Shown piece by piece: positions 24,136 through 34,884 of a DNA stretch of 64,000 bases (the first letter of the stretch is position 1; each line of letters opens with the position of its first letter). The notes beneath the pieces are model-generated. The model saw only the letters and a list, made by a program, of their open reading frames with translations, ran no database searches and was not told the DNA's origin. Source of the stretch: Rutidosis leptorrhynchoides (Eukaryota; Streptophyta; Magnoliopsida; Asterales; Asteraceae); the NCBI RefSeq assembly GCF_046630445.1, contig NC_092339.1, forward strand, positions 80,375,501 through 80,439,500. Direction: 5' to 3'. Position numbers and translations under genes: made by a program.

Positions 24136-24183
24136 ATATTGTTTAAATAAAAAGTATAATAAAAATATATATATATTACTTAC

Positions 24184-24185
<2 letters not shown>

Positions 24186-24253
<68 letters not shown>

Positions 24254-24275
24254 GTTGTTGTTGTTGTTGTTGTTT
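24186..24275. repeat. (ATT)n to (GTT)n compound microsatellite
   Basis: ATT repeats pass directly into TTG repeats (24253-24273) just ahead of the predicted acceptor of the ORF1 intron. Confidence 0.9.
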
Positions 24276-25510
24276 TTTTATTAATAATATGTTTATAAAA
24301 ATATATAGGGAAATCGGTGGAAGGTACGTCGAGGAAACAAAAAATGTGGTCACAACAAGAGATTTTGTGGTTGGCGAAATGTTTTTGTGTTGCTTCAGAG
24401 AATCCAATTGTTGGTCGATCACAAAAGCAAAAAAGTTTTTGGGGCACGGTTATGGAAAAGTTTAATGAAAACGAAGAAGGTTGGGTACGTCATGAAGATT
24501 CGTTATCTTCAAAATGGAGAGATGTCAAAAAGGCTTGTACGGAGTTTTTGCCTATCTTTAATGATATAAAGGATCATTGGCAAAGTGGAGCTAATGACGA
24601 TGACGTTTACCACTCTGCGGATCAATCATATTCTAGTCAATATGATAAACAATTTCCTCATAAGGAAGCATTTTTTTTCTTGAAAACACATCCAAAGTGG
24701 AATGTTCCTAGTGATCCAGTTGCAAGAGCTCAAAAACATGTTGTCGATGTTGACGTGGTAGGGGAAACTCAAGGAGATCCGGTACGACTTTCCCAAGACT
24801 TTGAGGCGGAGTTGTTTGGGGACGTACCAATGACACGTCCAATGGGACGTGATAAAGCAAAGAAAGCCCAAAAGAAATCGGCTTTTTCGGACGCAGGAGC
24901 GTCATCTCGTGGTCGGAGTTCGAGTTCGAGTTCGTCAAGGGTGGACATTTTTTGGACCAAATGTCTAATATGGTCGTGGACAAGAAAAGTGCGATTGATA
25001 AATTTAATGAATTTTGTACTATGCAAACCGCACTTACACAATTTGATGTGTTGGGGAAATCTTCTAGAGATTTTGAGGGCCCGGAGGACGTGATTCGTCT
25101 TCGAAATTTTAAAAAGATGATTCGTGGCAAATTGAAGGATGACTTGATTATTGACAACATCCCGAACACCGATTAGTTTATGTTTTTTCGTTTTTAGTTT
25201 ATGAATTTAATTTATGTACCTTTTTTTTAACTATTTAATTATGTATTTTTTTTTATTTAATGTAAGATGTCATTTTAATTATTCAAATTATGTTACATTT
25301 TTTTTTTCTACTTATTAAATAAAACAAATTATTAAAACACAACAAAAATTAAAAATTAAATGTCACGTCAGCATTCCACTAACCCACCCACACCACCAAC
25401 TCACACCACCACTATTTCACACAATTAACCCACACGTTCTAATCATTAAAAAGGTACAAAAAACAATTCACGCCCTCAACCCACGCCCCCAACCACTACA
25501 AATAGTCTAA

Positions 25511-26687
25511 TTTTGAAGTCAGGGTTAAATTTGAAATCTAGATTAAGTATATCTTCGTATGAAAAATTGTATTGGATGTATGTGTTAACTAAAATATTAA
25601 TTAAATAATTAAAAGATATATTCTCTCAATCCAAGAAAACACATCAAAATTAATCTACTTTGACGATATCTTGTAAAATAAACAATTGAAGATGACAGTA
25701 AATACAAAAATTACAAAAGAAAATCAGTATATTTAAAAAAATCAGTCCCATTTTAACCACACGGTACCTAGACTCTCCAAGTGGCATACACCCTTCACCT
25801 TTTTATTATTCGTCCTTGTACCGGAAAACACGCTCTCTTTTTTTTTACTGTATCTTTCTTCCAAACCGGGTTTTAGTTGTCGACCGGCCACCGGTCCAAT
25901 CAATCACTGCTCCGTTACCAACTTTTATTTCAGAGTCAACGCCCACGGTCGGAACGGACTGCCGAAGTTGGCCACACCTTCACATGCAGGAACAGTGTTT
26001 AATTCGTCAAAGTACTTTGTACTTAAATCTAAATTAAAATGAATTATTATTGTTAATGTTGTGAAAAGTTTAGATAAGCAAAAAAAATTTATAAAGAGCA
26101 GCAATTTCTAAACCTTGTACGTAATGGTACTATAAAAAAAAATATTCATGTTATATGATATCTAGGAGTTTCAGACGTCTAATGCATGTTAACGGATAAA
26201 CAAGAGATTTTTGCAATCTAAAGAATTATCTTCTAGAACGAACGAGTCATGATCGTTACTAAGAAACACGGGTGATGGATGTCTTAATTGTTTTTGTATT
26301 CTTTCTATTTGTTTTGTATCAATTTAATTAGTAGTATTCGACTAAATAGATGTTACAATGTGGTAGTTCAACTAAATAGTAATCCGTATGATACTATAAC
26401 AAAACTATTCACAATGAAGACATATTTTCTTTAAGACTGTCACATCAGCATTAAATTAGCATATTTTTTTACTAATAAAATCAGCATTAAACACTTCGAA
26501 CCCTAACATATTTCTTCAAAAAATAATTAATCTTTTAATCCTAAAAAATACTTTTATTACTATAAATAAATAACATAAAAAATAAAACTAAACAATAGGT
26601 GACATTAAAAAATAAAAAATTAAAAGGAAAAACAATACGTAAAATATTGTAAAAAATACAGTAAAACTAATCATCGTCTTTGAGATC
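25511..26687. other. AT-rich intergenic DNA, no gene seen
   Basis: No domain recognised. The short frame at 25816-26037 begins within low-complexity T-rich sequence and has no family features. Confidence 0.5.
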
Positions 26688-28000
26688 CTAATCATCTTCA
26701 TCATCATTATCTTCGTCTTCTTCATCCTCGGGAATGTGATAAGGTCTTGCCTCTTGATTGTTTGAAGATCCCCTAGCTAAATGGTTTCGAACATGATAAT
26801 TAGGTGGAAGGTTCCAAATGTGTTCGATAAGCATATCTCGTAGTAGATGATGTGTACTTGAATCACGTATTTCGTAATTCCTTTGTATTTCTAAAACAAC
26901 TCTATCTTGAATTGTACTTGGCGGACGATGAACCGGACGATAATCTTCCTCGAGAGGACACATTGCACGTCTGTTATCATTGGTAATCATATTGTGTAAA
27001 CAACACAAGTTTACATAATACGGCGGATTTTCGATGTAAAACGGTCTCTCCAGATTTTCAGTTATTGCAAAACGAACTTGTAAGACACCGAATGCACATT
27101 CTATATCTTTTCTAGCTGATTCTTGATATTTTTTGAATTTTGAGGACTTTGGGTCAGTCACAATTTTAAAAGATTTAACAGTTGTTGCCCAATCAGGGCC
27201 AATACCATAGCCCAAATAATAACCTTTGTTGAAGTTACGTCCATTAACCGTAAAATTACAGGGTGGAGCTCTATCTTGTTTCAAATTGTCAAATAAATCG
27301 GATAGATTTAGTACATTGACGTCGTTGTTCGAACCTATTAGGTCAAAAAAACATGCCAAATCCAGTGCGTGCAATCTAGGCTTCCTAACATCTCCGGAAA
27401 AGCATGTAGTTATTGATGTTTAGATATTAAGTGTTGCACATCTTGTGCATTCCGTTTTCGCAAATAAACAAAAACATACAACGTAAACACACATTTACAA
27501 AAGTTATCCAAACAATCATAAGAGGTTTGTTCACCCATATATAAATACTCGTCAGCTAAACCGAGTGCAGTACCGTATGTTAATTGTCGTATGCCGTTGT
27601 GCATTTTTTGGAAAACATTGAATCCAAGTAAACCGACAGCGTCACATTTTTTTGATGAAAATTAGTAAAATGAGGTGAAATAGGTTCGTGAGAGTAATTA
27701 ATTATACCTTGGCAAATACGGATAAAGAGTTACTTGCTCATTTTAAATCTTCTACGGAATTTATCCTCGGGAAAAACGGGCGTATCTAGAAAAGTAATCA
27801 TCCTACAACCTTTTCGCAGTACCTTTACGATTTCTATAAAAATACCTTATTGCTCTTGGTATTGGTGTGCGATTTTCGACTTCATCATCACTTACCTGAT
27901 CCAAATTATCAATTAAGTAAGATGCACAAATATAATTATAACTATTCGATAATGCATTAATTGTTTCCGCTTCATCGTTACGATTACGATTGCGACTCAT
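26688..28000 (-). pseudogene. PIF/Harbinger DDE transposase, broken
   Basis: Reading from 28000: an N-terminal piece (MSRNRNRNDEAETINAL to 27803), then a stretch with several stops, then 27640-27410 (NGIRQLTYGT, ADEYLYMGEQTSYDCL), then after a frame change 27374-26688. The DDE residues are still visible: D in GSLDCTHW (about 27390, other frame), D in GSNNDVNVL, E in IECAFGVLQ. Just after the first Asp, sequence that should lie some 40 residues downstream follows directly, which indicates an internal deletion. The C-terminus is acidic (EDEEDEDNDDEDD). It belongs to the HARBI1-like plant transposase family. It faces the ORF1-only unit but lies outside that unit's TAA borders. Confidence 0.88.
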
Positions 28001-28113
28001 TTAGTTTATAAAATATATGAAATTATAGAGAAACAAAGGAAGAAATGGAGATTGTATATGAAAAAAGAAGTTGTGTAGAGAATTCTGTAGTTTATGAAAA
28101 TAGAAGTTGTAGT

Positions 28114-28192
<79 letters not shown>

Positions 28193-28236
28193 GTTCAATA
28201 CAGAACCAAAAAACTACAGAACTATCAAATGAGCAC
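28001..28236. other. Transposase upstream region with microsatellite
   Basis: AT-rich leader-like sequence, a (TA)n array at 28117-28189, then GAGGTTCAATACAGAACC-type sequence like the end of a MITE, cut by the LTR starting at 28237. Confidence 0.5.
28117..28189. repeat. (TA)n microsatellite
   Basis: About 73 bp of uninterrupted TA. Confidence 0.95.
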
Positions 28237-29862
28237 TGTAATGACCCGACTTTTTCGACTTACTTTTGTGCTTGTTACTTTCTGCGAAACTGCGTATTTG
28301 TGCGTACTGAGTGAGTTTATGCTCTGGGATCTTATTTCATGATAATTACTTTGGTTAAACATCTTACACCGTGCTATTAAGTGTTTAATCACTTAACTTG
28401 ATCCCCGAATGCTTTTACGACCGTTGGTGTCACTTGACGTTTGAAACGAGCTATGTACTTGGTACACGTTTAACTTTGGGTCATAATTGGAATATTATGA
28501 CTACGTAATACTAATTGTTATTTTCTAATAACAATTACTTGGGTTATTGGATGCTTAATTACGCTTAGTAATTTACTAATGCACACTAGTTAGTCTTGGA
28601 CTTTAGCCCACCCTACTCTAGCTAATGGACCATTTAATTAGCCCAATATTTATGGATTAATGACCCATTAAGATGTAGGACAAAAACCCATTTATAAGAG
28701 CCAACATACTAGCATTTTTGTTAACCATTACTACAAATGTTGCATGAGATCCTAACAATAAGCACCACCTTTAGACCACCACTAACCAAAAAGCAAAAAG
28801 TTGTCCCCTTGTCCCCCCTGGCTACGGTTTTGGAGACACAAGCATCACCTCCACCACTATAAATACCAAGCCTCATTCACCCATTTCACACTTGATCTCA
28901 TTCTCATTTTACACACACTTACTCTCTAATTTTCTCTCTAGTCTTTCTCACTCTAAAAATTGTAAGTTTTAAATTTTCTTCTTCTTCTTTTCTTCTTCAT
29001 AGAATCGACATCATCATCATCTTAATAAGATCAAGCTTTTTAGCTTCTTGATCTTGTTATATCTTGAAGATTCAAACTTTGATTTGAATCCTTCAAGAAC
29101 ATGAAAGATTCAAGCTTTCTAGCTTTGAATCTTCATTACTTTTGTTGAGTCTAAGTTTTCTAACTTATGATCTCTTTTATTTTATTAAAAGATCAAAACT
29201 TGTGTATATGATCTTCATGAAACTTGAAGATCAAGCCTTTTGCTCTAAGGATCTTCAAGAACATTAAAGATCCAAGCTTTCTAGCTTAGGGTTTTCATTA
29301 TTTTGTTAAAGATCTTAGCTTTTTAGCTTATGGTCTCATTACTTTCACTAGATCTTAGCTTTTTAGCTTATGGTCTCATTAATCTTGTAAAGATCCAAGC
29401 TCTCTAGCTTAGGGTTTCTTAATACTTGAGATCTAAGTTATTATTGTAGATCTCACTTAATTGGAACCTTTTTATGATTTTTGTGGTGATAAAAATCAAG
29501 TCTTCATCATCGCATATGATGAAGATGCATAAACTTGTGTCAAAAGGACAAAGGTGGAAGCTTTATTGGGTTTATACAATAAAGAGACAACCTTGATGTT
29601 CAAAACTTGTAGAATGTTAGCTTTTACTCTTAGTTGTGTGTTGATGGTTGAAACTTGGTCAAAGTGATGCTAAAATATCAAAGAGTTGTACACTTGAAGC
29701 TTACACGCATCAAGGATGAGAACCGTGATGAGTATCAAGCACCAAGAAACCCACCGGAGCACTTTTTTCTGTCTTTCGGGGTCTGATCTGGCTCCTGGGA
29801 CATCTGGAAAATTGATTTTCAGATAGTTCGTTTTGAGTAGATGACTTTTCGTTTAGGACTCG
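28237..29862 (+). mobile_element. Partial gypsy-type LTR
   Basis: It starts TGTAATGACCCGAC, a form common in long gypsy LTRs, and has a TATA box at 28857-28867 (ACTATAAATACC) followed by CT-rich leader sequence. It has no 3' LTR end; it stops where the outer LTR begins at 29863, so it was interrupted by that insertion. The remainder should lie right of the outer element. Confidence 0.65.
29012..29440 (+). repeat. Degenerate tandem repeats with AGCTTTTTAGCTTA core
   Basis: At least seven diverged units of about 50-70 bp, each with AAAGATC, then AAGCTTT(T/C)TAGCTT and a TCATTA-type tail. The clearest pair is at 29305-29342 and 29350-29380. They lie in the transcribed part of the LTR after the TATA box. 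Confidence 0.75.
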
Positions 29863-32032
29863 TGTAAGACCCTAATATTTATTGTACATAGCGTATTATT
29901 AGTGTGCATAAAGTGTGTGAAGTGTGGAACGAATTGCAAACTGACAGACTGATTTAACCCTTGTGCGTGCCGCGCACCATTAGGTGACCGCGCCGCGCAC
30001 ACTTCCTGTGACAGATTTCCAGTTTTTCTGTTTTGGGGTTAAATGAAGGGTAGTTTGGTCTTTTCACTTGAGGCCGGATCTGTGGACATATTGACAGAAT
30101 TGGATCCAACTTTGGATCATATTTCACATCCACAAACACTCTCAACTATTTAGAGAAAGAGAGAAGAGTTTTAGAGAGAGGAAGCTCCATTTGGAGAAGA
30201 AGGAGTTGGATTCTCACCAAAGCTCAGGTTTTAAAGTTGTTCACCTCGTTCCTAGCTACGTTTTGGTTGTTGTGGTAAGTTCTAACTCCGAATTTCATTG
30301 TTTGATTTTGATATTCAAGTTAGGGTTTGAACTTAAATTGTTGAGAAACCCATTTAAACTCATAAAGTGAGTTTAGTGTTGTTAGTAATCGGGTTTATTG
30401 TTGTTGTTGGTGGGTTTTGGGTTGGAAACCAACTTGGCCATGATTAGGACTTGTAATTAGGTTTAATCACTAGGTTTAGTGATTATGGAAATGTTGGAAC
30501 CCATTTTAGGGTATTTGAAAGACTAATTTTGAGATGAGTCAAAATTAGGGTTTATGAGATATTTTGAGATTGATAAGTGTTTAACACTTGTGTTTGGGTT
30601 TAATTGACATATTAGGACCATTTTCACCTGTGTTAGTGATTATTGGTTAGTTTGAGCGCGTTTTGTGCTTGGAAGTGCAATTGGTCGAAATTGCACTGAG
30701 TGTCGTTTTGAGTTGGTTTGTAAATCCACTCTAAGTGTGTTACTTGTATTTTGATATTGGAATAGGTACATTCCATCGGCGAGTTGCGAATTATTCGATA
30801 GCATTCATCAAGACGACAAGGTCAGTGTTAATATCCTATGTGCATATGTATGTGTAGGATGGGTGCGGGTCGGGTGAAGTGGTTCTCGGTTCTAGAGCTC
30901 ACTTCACATATAGGTGGATTTTGATGGACTTGTGTTTTAGGTCCAATTGGCATGGATGTGTGTTTGGTATTTGATTCCGGTTGATTAACCCCGAGGTCGT
31001 GGATTTTAGTAATCTTGAGACCGTGGGTTATGGTTTGGGGATGTGAATATCGGGTCGTTCGTATTCACAATACTTCGGGTTGTACGATTGTCCTTTGGGT
31101 TGAATTTGTGGTTGAGGTGGTGAATAACCGGTTGTACGTATTCACTAAGGCTCGGTTAGCACGACCATCCTCGGTTATTCTACGAAGTGACAGTAGTGAG
31201 TATCGGGTCGTACGTATTCACTAAGGCCGGGTTGCACGGTCATCCTTAGGGTGTTTAAGGTTAAGTGGTTAACCACGGGTTGCGGGTTCGTTGGTTATAT
31301 ATTTTTATATATATACGTTATTGATAAAATTGTTACGTAGCTAACCCTCCGGGTGTAGCTTGATGACGTTATTCTTATCGTTTGGTATTCGCGCATCGTC
31401 GAGTATTAGCTTGTTGTATAGCATTCGTACGGTATGCCTAGTTTAGCTTACCTTTATGCATTTGACTCCGGTATGTGCTATTTGATTATTATTGTGTGGC
31501 GTGTCCATTTTATGCATATATATGTATGTAGTATATTCTCACTCACTAAGCGTTAGCTTACCCTCTCGTTGTTTACATTTTTATATATTTGCATGGATGC
31601 GGTGGCTCGGGTAAGCGTGGGGACTAGTGGACTCGCGTAGTTTGATTAGAAGACTTGCTTTTGGATTTGATTAGGATTGGTTAGCGTATCCCCAATCGCC
31701 ATGCTCAGTCTTTATTTTGTGTTAAAAATCATGTGGTCGAAAACTTGTATCTTGTACGAAAGTCGTAAATCGGCCGATGTGGGCCCGGTGTCGTAAAGCT
31801 CATTTTATTATTGGAACGTGTTAGTTTTAACTAATATTAAATGTTGTGAAAACCATTTCGTCTAAAAGTGTCGGGAAGTGAAAGATCTTTAACGCAGAAA
31901 CGTAAAATCCGGACAGAAGCTGAATGGCCTTGTGCGCGCCGCGCACAAGGAGGGTTGCGCGCCGCGCACCCTATCTGTATAAAAAAAACTTTATTCCGCG
32001 TATTTGGTTGGATAACGGGTTGGGTTGTTACA
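29863..32032 (+). mobile_element. 5' LTR of the outer Ty3/gypsy-type element
   Basis: It starts TGTAAGACCC and ends GGGTTGTTACA; two bases later comes a perfect initiator-Met primer site. GC-rich palindromes occur at 29963-29998 and, strongest, at 31928-31950 (11+1+11). Three 75-bp modules with GTGAATA-type dyads occur at 31043-31221. The matching 3' LTR is not in the window. Confidence 0.88.
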
Positions 32033-32034
32033 AG

Positions 32035-32046
32035 TGGTATCAGAGC
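32035..32046 (+). other. Primer-binding site of the outer element
   Basis: TGGTATCAGAGC, complementary to the 3' end of initiator-Met tRNA as used by many gypsy and Copia elements. Confidence 0.9.
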
Positions 32047-32441
32047 ATGGTCTAAGGGATTTAGGTGACTTGAGATAGGTGCCTAGACTTAGACTTTTGT
32101 GTGTGTGCTTATTTCTTGCGGGACTTGTAGGATTACGGGTCGGACGGGTTATAGTTAGTGCCTTGTTTGTAGGTGGACTAACGTTTATATTTATAAGTGG
32201 ATACTAATAATATATTAGTGCGTTGTGCTTTGTTTGTGTTTGTGATAGTTATATCATCGAGCGAGACAGTCGTTGTACTAACGAGTTGATACGGCGTGTG
32301 TGCGTAATAAGGACTTGCAAACCTTATTACAGGTGCAAATCGTGTCTAACAAGTGATGTACGATGAGTGTCGAGCAAGATGGGGCGGTTTTGTGCGTGTG
32401 GTTTTATATGTTCGTGGACTAATCGTTTTGCATTCTTTAGA

Positions 32442-32712
32442 ATGACGACGCGAAACGAGATCGAGACAAATGACGAAGAGTTTAACGCTAGAGTTGCGGC
32501 CGCCGTTGCGGAGCAAATGGGTGCGTTTCGAAAAGAAATGGATAGGAAGTATTCCGAACTTCAAAGTAGTGGGGAAATGAAGCGTTGTCTTAAGAGCTTC
32601 ATGAGGACTAAACCCCCGATGTATGATGGGAAACCTGATCCTTTGGTTAGCACAACATGGATCTCGGATGTCGAAGGGTGTTTTCGCACTATTGAATGCC
32701 CTCCCGAGAAGA
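32442..32712 (+). pseudogene. Outer element gag, 5' part
   Basis: The frame starts at ATG 32442 (MTTRNEIETNDEEF). It shows the N-terminal coiled region and the KPPMYDGKPDPLV / WISDVEGCF motifs of gypsy gag. It is cut at 32712 by the inner element and continues at 58691 in the same frame once one target duplication is removed. Confidence 0.88.
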
Positions 32713-34847
32713 TGAAACAACCCAACCCGTACTCCGTACGATAATTTTTTTTTAAAAAAATGATACACATTTACGCGCCAATTAAATATGTAAACCATTC
32801 CACACGCTTCATTAAAAATATACTACGAGTTTAATGTTTACAAAAAGACACGAAGGCCATTAACGAATGTGATACAAGTTTGACCAACTACAAATGATAG
32901 TTTATAATCCAAACGACCCCTTGAGCATGGTTTGGGACTAAACTACCCAAAACGTAGGTCAACTTCCAAAAGCTTCATCATAACATCAACAAGGACACCT
33001 AGTGCCCAATAACCCCCTTACCCTTGTCCACACCTGCATCTAAAAAGATAAACAACGAGAGGGGTAAGCTAATGCTTAGTAAATGCAATAATTATACATA
33101 CACATATATAATACATCTACTTGGAAACACTTACACAACACCGTACACAAGCTAGCAATTCGACAACCATGCAAAACATTATGCCAATGACCGCAATTCA
33201 CATTGAGCTAGCAATAACAAAAGCATATAGTTCATATTTAAGTATGCTAATGCACAATTCATACAACCATGGTTAACCAGTCGTAAAAGGAATGGTACTC
33301 TAATTTCCCATTGGTTTTCATAACAACCGTTAGTGCACAACACATATATCACTAACCCTTGGACAACACATATCCGTTTATAAAATCGTTAGTGTACAAC
33401 GCATATAACACTAAATCGGACAACACATATCCATTCATAAATCATTAGTGTACAACACATATAATCACTAAATTGGACAACATATATCCGTTCTTAAAAC
33501 CGTTAGCGTACAACGCATATATCACTAACTTGGACAACACATATCCATTTCTACAAGTAAACACATCATATACGTACATGTATACTTATTCCACTCACCT
33601 TGTCACAAGGATGATGATTATGTACGTCCGAGCTTTAATGCAATGTACCTAAATCATTAAGTGCACATTCAATTTCACAACTAGTGGGATTAACCACAAT
33701 ACTCCCACTTGAGAATTTAATGACCCAATTTGCATTAAATGACTCAACTACTCACAACCGCCCATAAATGGCCAAGACTCAACTTTAGTCACTAAGACTA
33801 GTAAATTAAAGTCTATTAACTTCAATTAACACAAAACTTAGGGTAATCCATACCCATTTCATCTAATTAGGTCAACTAGTACATTTTGACCCATTTTATA
33901 TTACTTGGACTCACAATCAAGTCAAACTTACCCATTAACACTTCTTCCATAAATCCAAAAGTGTATTAGTGACTAGCAATACTATCTGACACTTACAACC
34001 TCAAATCATAAGAACAAAACCCTAGTTTGTAGCCATTAGGGTTTCATTACAACAACATAACCCAAATTCACCCATTTTACCCTCAAATGGGTCATACAAG
34101 TCTCTAGTAACCAAAACCCTAGCCATTAATCAATTAAAACTTAAAACATAGAGTTGGAACTTACCGAGACTATCAACGCGTAGCTAGAAACAAGAGGAAC
34201 AACTTTAATTCTTGCTCCAAAGATCAACCCTCAATCCTTCACTCTCAAATCTCACTTTAAATCTAAATGGGTGTTGAGTTTTGGGAGAGAAAATAGAAAG
34301 AAAAGGGAAAAGAAATTATATGAAATGGGTGTGTGATTGAGATTTAATGCTCCCATCAGATTTATACACCAAATTACCAATTTGCCCCTTGAAGTCATTT
34401 ATTTTGAGTTAAAACCGGATTCTGTCCAGCAGGACTGCCGCGGCGCGGCCCATTTGTCGTGGCGCGACATTCAACATGAAAATTGACCCTTCTTATCTCA
34501 ACTTCTGATCTGGAAATGCTTGCAATGCCGCGGCGCGGACCCATTTGTCGTGGCACGGCATAAGACTGCATCTGAACAGTTCGACCATCATAAACAAGTT
34601 TCGACATAATTTAATTTGTACATTCCAAACCCGCTTCCTATTTTCACCTAGCCTTCAACAATAGTCTCATAAGACTTAACGCTAACTAATCCCACGTATA
34701 GACTTGCATATGCACACATTATCAAGTATACGTTTATATATATCTATACGTATATTCATACATTTACACATAAGCTAGCGAGTTATAAACGTACAAATGA
34801 TCAAGTATGTACCTTTCAATACGTACGGGAAAAAATGGGATGTTACA
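32713..34847 (-). mobile_element. 3' LTR of the inner chromovirus
   Basis: Plus-strand ends TGAAACAACCC and GATGTTACA. Compared by eye with the partner at 56549, about 60 substitutions plus a 6-bp indel. A TATA box on the minus strand lies at 34366-34361; GC palindromes lie upstream at 34437-34560. Confidence 0.92.
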
Positions 34848-34862
34848 ACTCTCCCCCACTTG
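34848..34862 (-). other. Polypurine tract of the inner chromovirus
   Basis: AAGTGGGGGAGAGT on the minus strand directly before the LTR start. Confidence 0.85.
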
Positions 34863-34884
34863 TATCGGAGCGCGTCCTCGCGAT

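Larger units (their letters stand above)
23487..25176 (+). pseudogene. Harbinger ORF1 protein (Myb/SANT-like, NAM-associated C-terminus)
   Basis: Predicted exons are 23487-23906 and 24309-25176 (donor AAAG|GTTATT, acceptor ATATATAG); the join is in frame. Exon 1 is Gln/Asn-rich, ending in a basic TRETRKHRKKDK tail. Exon 2 starts with a Myb/SANT-like trihelix region (MWSQQEILWLAKCFCVASE, SLSSKWRDVKKACTEF) and ends in the region often named NAM-associated or glutathione S-transferase T3-like. Two frameshifts occur, each in a run of six T (near 23725 and 24945), so sequencing error is possible as well as decay. In autonomous Harbinger elements ORF1 binds DNA and helps bring the transposase into the nucleus. 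Confidence 0.8.
23046..25507 (+). mobile_element. PIF/Harbinger unit carrying ORF1 only
   Basis: TAA at 23043-23045 and TAA at 25508-25510 flank imperfect inverted ends: GACCCCTTGTATCGGT on the left, GACTATTTGTAGTGGT on the right, each followed inward by GGCGTGGGT-type GC-rich sequence. TWA duplications and such ends are typical of PIF/Harbinger. The 2.46-kb unit holds the Myb/SANT-like ORF1 and no transposase, so it would depend on another copy. Confidence 0.75.

Noticed and set aside
31043..31250. CRISPR-like repeat and spacer pattern in the outer LTR
   Set aside because: Diverged tandem modules in a plant retrotransposon; no short identical repeats with unique spacers.
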